Source of the DNA: Micromonospora sp. WMMD882
GTDB taxonomy: Bacteria; Actinomycetota; Actinomycetes; Mycobacteriales; Micromonosporaceae
DNA length: 64,000 nucleotides
Reading direction: 5' to 3'
Assembly (NCBI RefSeq): GCF_027497255.1
Contig: NZ_CP114903.1
Location: 5,766,001 to 5,830,000 of the forward strand
The position numbers and the translations under genes are program-made. The notes under the pieces were generated by a model. That model saw nothing but the letters and a program-made list of their open reading frames with translations. It searched no databases and was not told where the DNA came from. Every line of letters starts with the position of its first letter. Position 1 is the first letter of the stretch. Positions 57,745 to 64,000 of this stretch are shown one piece after another.

Positions 57745-58405
57745 AGGTGGCGCGGGCGTACGCCAGCAGCGCGCCGTCCGGGGCGTACAGGCTGGAGTGG
57801 ACCAGCGCCTTGCGACCCTCCCCGCCGCCGACCGCGCCGGTGACCACGCACCGGTCGCCGGGCCGGGGCAGCGCCCGGACCATCACCGCGATCCGACCGA
57901 GCAGGTACGGCCGGCCCGGGGCGATCACCGCCCAGCCGCCCGGACAGTCCAGCGCGGCCCACACCGTGGCCGGGACCACCTGCTCCGGGACGTGGAACGG
58001 GGCCGCCGTCCGGCCGTCCGGCAGCCGCCCGGGAAAGATCCGCAGGCCGTCCGGCCGCTCCGGGCCGCACACGTAGCAGCCGGGGAACGGATGCTCGGTG
58101 AAACCGGGGTAGTCGGCGGCGGCAACCGTCGCGGTGGCCAGGTCCACCCCGGGCGTCGTCGGGCCGAACGCGGGCACCGGCTCGACCCGGGCGACGAGCG
58201 CGCCGTCCGGATCACGGATCTCCCCGCCACCGCCGTCGGCCGGTACGGCGGTCAGCGGCGCCCCCAGCGGCGGCGGCCGGCGCAGCGTCACCTCGACCGC
58301 GCCGGCGGGCTGCGGGTCGGCGGCGAACCCGGCGGCGAACGTGCCCGCGCTCCAGCCGCCGTTGCCGGTCCCGTACGGCCCGTTGAACCGCGCCTCGATG
58401 ATCAC
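57722..58405 (-). CDS. Hotdog-fold (thioesterase-like) protein
   Basis: This 227-residue protein resembles hotdog-fold proteins: FNGPYGTGNGGWSAGTFAAG at the N-terminus, a central PFPGCYVCGPERPDGLRIFPG, and a C-terminal ARATWIALSAG. It may be an acyl-CoA-binding or thioesterase-like protein; there is no firm catalytic assignment. GTG 58405 has GGGAGGC about 8 bases upstream. It is divergent from the olsB-like gene. Confidence 0.75.
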   Translation of the reverse strand: MIIEARFNGPYGTGNGGWSAGTFAAGFAADPQPAGAVEVTLRRPPPLGAPLTAVPADGGGGEIRDPDGALVARVEPVPAFGPTTPGVDLATATVAAADYPGFTEHPFPGCYVCGPERPDGLRIFPGRLPDGRTAAPFHVPEQVVPATVWAALDCPGGWAVIAPGRPYLLGRIAVMVRALPRPGDRCVVTGAVGGGEGRKALVHSSLYAPDGALLAYARATWIALSAG

Positions 58406-58556
58406 TCGTGTGCCTCCCCGCCGTCCCCGGACCGGGCCTCGTCGCCCCGCCCTCCCGGCAGCCTGCCACGGCGGTCGGCAGGGATGCGACGGGCGTTCAC
58501 CGGATCGACACCCGCCGAACCGGTAGCCGGCAACCCCGGCCCCCTACACAGGGCTC

Positions 58557-59396
58557 ATGGCCGTTCTGCGCACCGCTGGCACCCCTCTGGTCACCAGCGG
58601 CTACACCCTGCACATCGCCGACGACCCGGTGGACGTGGCGGCCGCCCAACGGCTGCGGCACGAGGTCTTCGGCGCGGAGCTCGGCGCGACCCTGCGTCCC
58701 GGCGCCGCCGGGCTGGACGTCGACGACCTCGACCGCTGGTGCGACCACCTGGTGGTCCGGGAGGACCGCGCCGGCACGGTGGTCGGCACCTACCGGCTGC
58801 TGCCGCCGGGCCGGGTCGACCGCTGGTACGCCGAGCAGGAGTTCGACCTGGCCGCGCTCGCCCCGCTGCGGGACGGCCTGGTCGAGGCGGGACGCTCCTG
58901 CGTGCACCCCGACCACCGGACCGGCGCCGTGATCAACCTCATGTGGGCCGGGATCGCCCGCTACCTGCACCTGCGCGGCCTACGGTGGCTCGGCGGCTGC
59001 GCCTCGGTGCCGGTCGCCGACGGCGGGGCCGCCGCCGCCGGGGTCTGGGCGCTGGCGCAGGCGCGGCACCTCGCCCCGCCGCCGCTGCGGGTCCGTCCGC
59101 GCCGACCCTGGCTCGCCGAGGCCGGCCCCCCGCCGACGCCCGACCGGGCCGCCCGCCCGGCCGTGCCGCCGCTGCTGCGCGGGTACCTGCGGCTGGGCGC
59201 CTGGGTGTGCGGCGAGCCGGCCCACGACCCGGACTTCGGGGTCGCCGACTTCTACGTGCTGCTCGACCTGGACCGGATGAACCCGCGCTACCTGCGGCAC
59301 TTCCTCGGCGAGCCGGCGCCCCCGGCGGCGGCCGGGCCGTCCTCTGCCGGGCCGGCCGGCGCGGGGCTCGGCGCGGTCGGGGCGGCGGCCGGGTGA
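58557..59396 (+). CDS. OlsB-like N-acyltransferase (ornithine lipid synthesis)
   Basis: This 279-residue protein is of the hemolysin-like/OlsB GNAT fold, which adds 3-hydroxyacyl from ACP to ornithine. It has LRHEVFGAELG near residue 35, YRLLPPGRVDRWYAEQEFDLAALA, GRSCVHPDHRTGAVINLMWAGI and GVADFYVLLDLDRMNPRYLRHFLG. The C-terminus is Ala/Gly-rich. The next gene is a 1-acylglycerol-3-phosphate-type acyltransferase, as expected for OlsA. The order OlsB-OlsA is the basis of the call; a menaquinone or hemolysin role is less likely. Confidence 0.82.
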   Translation: MAVLRTAGTPLVTSGYTLHIADDPVDVAAAQRLRHEVFGAELGATLRPGAAGLDVDDLDRWCDHLVVREDRAGTVVGTYRLLPPGRVDRWYAEQEFDLAALAPLRDGLVEAGRSCVHPDHRTGAVINLMWAGIARYLHLRGLRWLGGCASVPVADGGAAAAGVWALAQARHLAPPPLRVRPRRPWLAEAGPPPTPDRAARPAVPPLLRGYLRLGAWVCGEPAHDPDFGVADFYVLLDLDRMNPRYLRHFLGEPAPPAAAGPSSAGPAGAGLGAVGAAAG

Positions 59397-60229
59397 GCGC
59401 CGTCGGGCACGACCTGTGGCGTCCGCTCTCCGGGTGCGACGTGGCGTGCCTGCCGGGGGCCGGTCAGGCGCCCGCCGTACCGGTCGCAAGGCGGGCGGCG
59501 CGACTGCTGGCCGTACTCGGAACGCTGTCGGCGGGGGTGGGGCTGGTGGCGGCGTACCCGCTGCTGCCGCCGGCCGCCCGACGGGCCGGGGTCCGGGCCT
59601 GGGCGCGCGGCCTGGCCCGGGCGTTCGGGGTACGGCTGGTGGTGCGCGGCCGGCTGCCGCGCCGCCCGGCGCTGCTGGTCGCCAACCACGTCTCCTGGCT
59701 GGACGTGGTGGCGTTGCTGGCCCTCGGCCCGGCCCGGATGCTGGCCAAGCGGGAGGTCCGGGGCTGGCCGCTGATCGGGCCGCTCGCCGCGGCCGTCGGC
59801 ACGGTCTTCGTCGACCGGTCCCGACCACGTGACCTGCCGGCCACCGTGGGCCGGGTCGCCGCGCTGCTGCGCGCCGGCCGGACGGTCGCGGTCTACCCGG
59901 AGGGCACCACCTGGTGCGGCGTCGCCGACGCCCGCCACCTGCGGCCCGGACGCCGGTTCCGGCCGGCGATGTTCCAGGCGGCCGTGGACGCCGGGGCGCC
60001 GGTGACGCCGGTACGGATCAGCTACCGGTGCGCCGCCACCGACGCCGAGACGACCGTCGGCGCGTTCGTCGGGGACGACGACCTCTGGCAGTCGGTACGG
60101 CGGGTGCTGGGCGCGCGGGACCTGGTCGTCTCGGTGGTGGTCGGGTCGGCGCTGCACCCGACGCCGGGGACGGACCGGCGGCGGCTGGCCCGGGCCGCCG
60201 AGTCCGCGCTGCGGCTCACCCCCGCCTGA
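59393..60229 (+). CDS. PlsC/OlsA-like 1-acyl-sn-glycerol-3-phosphate-type acyltransferase
   Basis: This 278-residue membrane-associated protein has the PlsC motif I NHVSWLD (HX4D), motif II TVFVDRSRPRD and motif III YPEGTTW. A hydrophobic segment precedes the catalytic part (LLAVLGTLSAGVGLVAAYP). With the OlsB-like gene it should complete ornithine lipid by O-acylating lyso-ornithine lipid. GTG 59393 overlaps the stop of the preceding gene (GTGA). Confidence 0.85.
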   Translation: MSAVGHDLWRPLSGCDVACLPGAGQAPAVPVARRAARLLAVLGTLSAGVGLVAAYPLLPPAARRAGVRAWARGLARAFGVRLVVRGRLPRRPALLVANHVSWLDVVALLALGPARMLAKREVRGWPLIGPLAAAVGTVFVDRSRPRDLPATVGRVAALLRAGRTVAVYPEGTTWCGVADARHLRPGRRFRPAMFQAAVDAGAPVTPVRISYRCAATDAETTVGAFVGDDDLWQSVRRVLGARDLVVSVVVGSALHPTPGTDRRRLARAAESALRLTPA

Positions 60230-60258
60230 CCGGCCAACCCGGACGCGACACGCCGGCT

Positions 60259-60286
60259 TTCAGGGTTTTTGCAGGAACCGTCCAGC
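60259..60286 (+). promoter_or_regulatory. Triple direct repeat (11-bp period) before the PhoP-like gene
   Basis: TTCAGG, TGCAGG and TCCAGC start at 60259, 60270 and 60281, exactly 11 bases apart. The same layout occurs at 62609 before the HtrA gene. OmpR/PhoB-type regulators bind tandem direct repeats of one helical turn, so this is a candidate autoregulatory site, 33-60 bases before the ATG. Confidence 0.65.
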
Positions 60287-60318
60287 CCCGGCGCAGCGAT
60301 GTCGCGGATGATGGCCGC

Positions 60319-61020
60319 ATGGCCCCTACCCAGACCGAGGCGCGGCTGCTCGTCGTCGAGGACGACCCGAACATCCTCGAGCTGCTCTCCGCGAGCCTGC
60401 GCTTCGCCGGCTTCGACGTGGCGACGGCGACCAGCGGCAGCGCGGCGCTGACCGCCGCCAAGGACCACCGGCCCGACCTGGTGGTCCTCGACGTGATGCT
60501 CCCCGACCTGGACGGCTTCGAGGTGATCCGGATGCTCCGCGAGGGCGGCACCCGGACCCCGGTGGTGTTCCTCACCGCCCGGGACGCCACCGACGACAAG
60601 ATCCGCGGGTTGACCCTGGGCGGCGACGACTACGTCACCAAGCCGTTCAGCCTGGAGGAGCTGACCGCCCGGATCCGGGCCGTGCTGCGCCGTACGGTCA
60701 ACGGGGAGCACGCCGTCGCCCGGCTCACCTTCGCCGACCTGGAGCTGGACGAGGAGACCCACGAGGTGCACCGCGCCGGCCAGCGGGTGCAGCTCTCGCC
60801 GACCGAGTTCAAGCTGCTGCGGTACCTGATGCTCAACGCCAACCGGGTGCTGTCCAAGGCGCAGATCCTCGACCACGTCTGGAACTACGACTTCCGGGGC
60901 GACGACAACATCGTCGAGTCGTACATCTCGTACCTGCGGCGCAAGGTCGACAACACCCAGCCCCGCCTGATCCACACCCTGCGCGGGGTCGGGTACGTGC
61001 TGCGCAAGCCGGCGGCGTGA
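60319..61020 (+). CDS. PhoP-like OmpR-family response regulator
   Basis: This 233-residue regulator is closest by motif to mycobacterial PhoP (and TrcR). The receiver has Asp15/Asp16, Asp58 (VVLDVMLPD) and TLGGDDYVTKPFSLEEL. The winged-helix domain has LTFADLELDEETHEVHRAG, LSPTEFKLLRYLMLNANRVLS, YISYLRRKVDN and TLRGVGYVLR. The cognate kinase gene overlaps its end. It is not the phosphate-regulon PhoB ortholog, as judged from the receiver sequence. GATGAT lies 6 bases before ATG 60319. Confidence 0.93.
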   Translation: MAPTQTEARLLVVEDDPNILELLSASLRFAGFDVATATSGSAALTAAKDHRPDLVVLDVMLPDLDGFEVIRMLREGGTRTPVVFLTARDATDDKIRGLTLGGDDYVTKPFSLEELTARIRAVLRRTVNGEHAVARLTFADLELDEETHEVHRAGQRVQLSPTEFKLLRYLMLNANRVLSKAQILDHVWNYDFRGDDNIVESYISYLRRKVDNTQPRLIHTLRGVGYVLRKPAA

Positions 61021-62606
61021 ACGCGGTAGACCTGGCTAAGGGGCGGCTACGGGCGGTACCGCTACGGGTCAAGCTGGTGGCGGCGGTGCTCGCCCTGGTG
61101 GCCGCCGCGCTGCTGGTGATCAGCTCGCTGACCACGTTCTTCCTCCGCAGCTACCTGGAGGACCAGGTGGACGAGGAGCTGCGCAGCAGCGAGGCCACCA
61201 TCCGGTCCACCGTCAACCGGTTCCTCGCCGAGGGGAACCCGCAGCGGGCCGACCTGCCGACCGACTTCTCGGTCATGGTGATCGACGTCAACGGCGTACA
61301 CGCGTTGAAGTACGACAGCGCCCTGGAGACCGGGGACCTGCCGGCCGTCCGCGACGACCTCGCCGAGGCCCAGCAGCGGGCCGGCGAGCCGTTCACGGTG
61401 CGCTCCCAGGACGGCGGGATGCGCTGGCGGATCCTCTACATCCGGTTCTCCGACGCGCCCGACGACGGGGTGCTGGCCATCGGGCAGCACCTCTCCGACG
61501 TCGACCGGGCGGTCCACCAGCTCGTCTGGGTGGACCTGATGGTCGGCGGCGCGGTGCTGGTCCTGCTCGCCTCGATCGGGGCGGCGATCGTGCGTACCAG
61601 CCTGAAACCGCTCGTCGAGATCGAACGGACGGCGGCGGCCATCGCCGGCGGTGACCTGAGCCGACGGGTCCCCGACCCGGAACAGGGCAACGACTGCCCC
61701 ACCTCCGAGCTGGGCCGCCTCTCCCGGGCGCTGAACTCGATGCTCACCCAGATCGAGGCCGCGTTCCGGGCCCGGGCTGCCTCGGAGTCGGCGGCCCGCT
61801 GGGCCGAGGCCGCCGCCCGGGACGCCGCCGAGGCGGCGCGGACCTCCGAGGCCCGCGCGATCCGGTCCGAGGTACGGATGCGGCAGTTCGTGGCGGACGC
61901 CTCCCACGAGCTGCGCACCCCGCTCACCACGATCCGGGGCTTCGCCGAGCTGTACCGGCAGGGCGCGGCGCGGGCGCCGGAGCAGACCGCGGACCTGCTG
62001 CGCCGGATCGAGGACGAGGCCGCCCGGATGGGCCTGCTGGTGGAGGATCTGCTGCTGCTGGCCCGGCTGGACCGGGAACGACCGCTGTCGCTGGCCCCGG
62101 TCGAGCTGCCGGTGCTCGCCGCCGACGCGGTGCAGGCGGCCCGGGTGGTCGCCCCGCAACGCCGGATCGACCTGGAACTCGCCCCCGACGCCGGTCCGCT
62201 GGTGGTCGAGGGCGACGACGCCCGGCTCCGGCAGGTCATCGGCAACCTGATGACCAACGCGCTGACCCACACCCCACCGGACACCTCGGTCACCCTGCGG
62301 CTCTGCGCGGACGAGAACCGGATGGCGGTGGTGGAGGTGGCCGACACCGGCCCGGGACTCTCCGAGGAGCAGGCCGAGCGGGTCTTCGAGCGGTTCTACC
62401 GGGTGGACGCGGCGCGTACCCGGCGGGCCGGCGGGGTGACCGGCACCGGCCTCGGCCTGGCGATCGTGGCCGCCCTGGTCGCGGCGCACAACGGCGCCGT
62501 CGAGGTGGTGCCGACGCCGGGTGGCGGCGCGACCTTCCGGGTCCGGCTGCCGCTGCTCCCCGCGGAGTCCCCGCCGGGCGGGTCGGCCGACGACGACCCG
62601 TCTTGA
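61017..62606 (+). CDS. PhoR-like sensor histidine kinase
   Basis: This 529-residue kinase has two membrane segments (residues ~20-42 and ~175-197) that bracket an outside sensing domain of about 130 residues, a HAMP linker (SLKPLVEIERTAAAIAGGDLSRR), and HisKA with His297 in DASHELRTPLTTIRGFAELYRQ. The ATPase domain has NLMTNALTHTP, ADTGPGLSEEQ and GTGLGLAIVAALV. The kinase core reads much like mycobacterial PhoR. GTG 61017 overlaps the regulator gene by 4 bases, so the two form a pair. The signal is unknown. Confidence 0.93.
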   Translation: MNAVDLAKGRLRAVPLRVKLVAAVLALVAAALLVISSLTTFFLRSYLEDQVDEELRSSEATIRSTVNRFLAEGNPQRADLPTDFSVMVIDVNGVHALKYDSALETGDLPAVRDDLAEAQQRAGEPFTVRSQDGGMRWRILYIRFSDAPDDGVLAIGQHLSDVDRAVHQLVWVDLMVGGAVLVLLASIGAAIVRTSLKPLVEIERTAAAIAGGDLSRRVPDPEQGNDCPTSELGRLSRALNSMLTQIEAAFRARAASESAARWAEAAARDAAEAARTSEARAIRSEVRMRQFVADASHELRTPLTTIRGFAELYRQGAARAPEQTADLLRRIEDEAARMGLLVEDLLLLARLDRERPLSLAPVELPVLAADAVQAARVVAPQRRIDLELAPDAGPLVVEGDDARLRQVIGNLMTNALTHTPPDTSVTLRLCADENRMAVVEVADTGPGLSEEQAERVFERFYRVDAARTRRAGGVTGTGLGLAIVAALVAAHNGAVEVVPTPGGGATFRVRLPLLPAESPPGGSADDDPS

Positions 62607-62608
62607 TT

Positions 62609-62636
62609 TTCAGGCAACATTCAGGCGCGTTCCAGG
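62609..62636 (+). promoter_or_regulatory. Triple direct repeat (11-bp period) before the HtrA-like gene
   Basis: TTCAGG, TTCAGG and TCCAGG start at 62609, 62620 and 62631, period 11, 33-60 bases upstream of the htrA-like ATG. The match to the sites before the PhoP-like gene (60259) suggests control by that regulator. Confidence 0.65.
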
Positions 62637-62668
62637 CGGGACGCAGTCCCCGGGGGCAAGGTGGAGTC

Positions 62669-64000
62669 ATGACCGAGCACGAGACCGACCCGCAGCGGCG
62701 TCCGGCGCAGGCCGACGCCGCGTCGACGCCCGGGGCCAACCCCTCGGACGCGCCCACCTCCGGTTCCGCACTCCCCGCCGGCTCCGGCCCGGTGACCGGT
62801 CCGTCGACCGGTCCGGCCGACGACTCCGGCGTGGGCTGGCGTCCCGCCGCCACGCCGGCGCCCGCCTCCCCGTACGCGCCGACCAGCGCCGCGCCGACGT
62901 ACGAGCCGACCAGCGCCGGGCCGGCCGGCTCCGGCTACGCGCCGGGCGGCCCGTCGACGGGCGCCGCGCCCTTCTCCCCGGGTCAGACGTCCGGGCAGCC
63001 CGGCTTTCCGCCGGCCGCCGGCCGGTACCCGGCCGGTCCCTGGTACCCCGGGCACCAGGGCGGGTGGAACGCCGGGTACCCGGGGCAGCAGGGACCGTTC
63101 GGTCCGGTGACACCGCCCGGCGGACCCGGCTCGCTGCCGCCCGGCGGGCACGGTCCGGTCACGCCGCCCGGCGGGCCGGTGCCGCCGTGGGCGCAGGGGC
63201 CGGGCCACCGGCCGGGGCCGCCGCCGGGCCGGGTGGCGAAGTTCGCCGCGGCCGGCGTGGCGGTGGTGGCCCTGATGTTCGGCTCCGGGGTCGGCGGAGG
63301 CGCCCTGGCGCTGGCCCTGTCCGACAACTCCGGCCCCACCCGCACCTACTCCGCCGCGCCCGTGATCGACAGCGCCGACCTGCCGAAGATCGCCGCGGCG
63401 GTGCAGGACAGCGTGGTCTCCATCCAGGCCGGCAGCGGCGAGGGCTCCGGCGTCATCCTCACCGCCGACGGGTACGTGCTGACCAACAACCACGTGGTCG
63501 CCTCCGGTGGCGGCGGGAACAACGTCCGGGTGGTCTTCGCCGACGGCCGCACCGCCGACGCGGAGATCGTCGGCACCGACCCGAAGACCGACCTGGCGGT
63601 GGTGAAGGCCGCCGGGGTGTCCGGTCTGAAAGCGGCCAAGCTCGGCGACAGCGACGCGATGCAGGTCGGCGACCAGGTCCTCGCCCTGGGCAGCCCGCTC
63701 GGTCTGCAGGGCTCGGTGACCGCGGGCATCCTCAGCGCCCGGGACCGCACCATCCAGGCCGGCAGCCAGCAGGACCCGCGTGCCGGGGCCAGCTCGATCT
63801 CCGGCCTGCTCCAGACCGACGCCCCGATCAACCCGGGCAACTCCGGTGGCGCGCTGGTCAACACCCGGGGCGAGGTGATCGGCATCAACACGGCCATCGC
63901 CACCAGCGGGCAGAGCACCGGCAACATCGGCGTGGGCTTCGCCATCCCGAGCAACAAGGCCAAGGTCGTCGCGGCGGCGCTCCAGCGCGGCGAGAAGGTC
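62669..64000 (+). CDS. HtrA/PepD-like membrane-anchored serine protease, C-terminal part cut off
   Basis: The first 444 residues are present; the frame runs off the window. A long Pro/Gly/Ser-rich cytoplasmic N-terminus (~190 residues) is followed by one membrane segment (FAAAGVAVVALMFGSGVGGGALALAL) split here as a helix near residue 195-215, then a trypsin-like protease domain. The triad is His275 (TNNHVV), Asp308 (KTDLAVV) and Ser392 (NPGNSGGAL). The C-terminal PDZ domain expected for the family would lie beyond 64000. ATG 62669 has GGTGGAG upstream. It follows the PhoPR-like pair, as pepD follows mprAB in mycobacteria. Confidence 0.93.
   Translation, partial: MTEHETDPQRRPAQADAASTPGANPSDAPTSGSALPAGSGPVTGPSTGPADDSGVGWRPAATPAPASPYAPTSAAPTYEPTSAGPAGSGYAPGGPSTGAAPFSPGQTSGQPGFPPAAGRYPAGPWYPGHQGGWNAGYPGQQGPFGPVTPPGGPGSLPPGGHGPVTPPGGPVPPWAQGPGHRPGPPPGRVAKFAAAGVAVVALMFGSGVGGGALALALSDNSGPTRTYSAAPVIDSADLPKIAAAVQDSVVSIQAGSGEGSGVILTADGYVLTNNHVVASGGGGNNVRVVFADGRTADAEIVGTDPKTDLAVVKAAGVSGLKAAKLGDSDAMQVGDQVLALGSPLGLQGSVTAGILSARDRTIQAGSQQDPRAGASSISGLLQTDAPINPGNSGGALVNTRGEVIGINTAIATSGQSTGNIGVGFAIPSNKAKVVAAALQRGEKV

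Noticed and set aside
60319..62606. Phosphate-regulon PhoB/PhoR
   Set aside because: The sequences are nearer to the mycobacterial PhoPR/TrcRS type. No pho box of the GTTCACC type and no pst genes are present.

Overview
The window is a gene-dense, very high-GC chromosome segment from an actinomycete, most likely a member of the Micromonosporaceae (Micromonospora or a close relative). This rests on the GC-rich third codon positions, the frequent GTG starts, two WhiB-type regulators, a SigR/RsrA pair, nickel superoxide dismutase, the fused E1/E2 2-oxoglutarate enzyme Kgd, an actinobacterial-type initiator tRNA and the 24-residue ribosomal protein bL37. The genus is an inference from general gene content, not a measured match. 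I see no insertion sequence, prophage, CRISPR array or rRNA operon. The window reads as core chromosome with small repeats and a few accessory genes.

Layout. 1-6.4 kb: the end of a YlbL-type Lon-domain protein, a UPF0182 membrane protein, and two identical initiator tRNA genes flanking a secreted Ig-like protein. 6.5-16 kb: an orphan sugar-binding lipoprotein, purC, glpK, an RsbW-like kinase, a two-component pair, an SDR enzyme and a GT4 glycosyltransferase. 16-21 kb (minus strand): aroA-rsgA-hisN and a DMT-like membrane protein, with an SRAP (HMCES/YedK) protein divergent to aroA. 21-24.9 kb: a WhiB protein, the thiol-stress sigma/anti-sigma pair sigR-rsrA, the bL37 gene on the opposite strand, a biotinyl carrier protein and a GNAT enzyme. 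24.9-32 kb: a TetR/MFS efflux pair, a TPR protein, a SIS-domain protein and a PdtaS-type sensor kinase. 32.6-37.9 kb: a GT39-like membrane enzyme, then an assimilatory sulfate reduction operon (leader peptide, sulfite reductase, zinc-ribbon protein, APS reductase, CbiX-type chelatase). 38-42 kb: whiB1, a lipid kinase, the nickel SOD operon and its maturation protease. 42-51 kb: malic enzyme, a quinone reductase-like protein, two paralogous lipoprotein hydrolases, and ackA-pta. 51-58 kb: a DUF6104 protein, kgd, an ABC-2 exporter and a hotdog-like protein. 58-64 kb: an olsB/olsA-like ornithine lipid pair, then a PhoPR-like two-component system followed by an HtrA-type protease cut off by the window end.

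Regulation is the richest theme. sigR appears to have a SigR-type promoter placed so that it would yield an N-terminally extended isoform, as in Streptomyces. The cysteine operon carries a short leader peptide of the RRHVD...SAIC type. The PhoP-like regulator gene and the HtrA gene share an 11-bp-periodic triple direct repeat. At least nine genes have a TAnnnT -10 element 6-7 nt before the start codon, suggesting leaderless mRNAs. rsgA appears to start at CTG.

The order rsgA-aroA-SRAP-sigR-rsrA-biotinyl protein-pdtaS-whiB1-lipid kinase parallels the mycobacterial Rv3228-Rv3218 block as I remember it, here broken by two accessory insertions. No obviously new multi-gene system is visible. The least explained items are two inverted-repeat elements (32.2 and 46.8 kb), the anti-sigma gene within the nickel SOD operon, and the secreted protein between the twin tRNAs.
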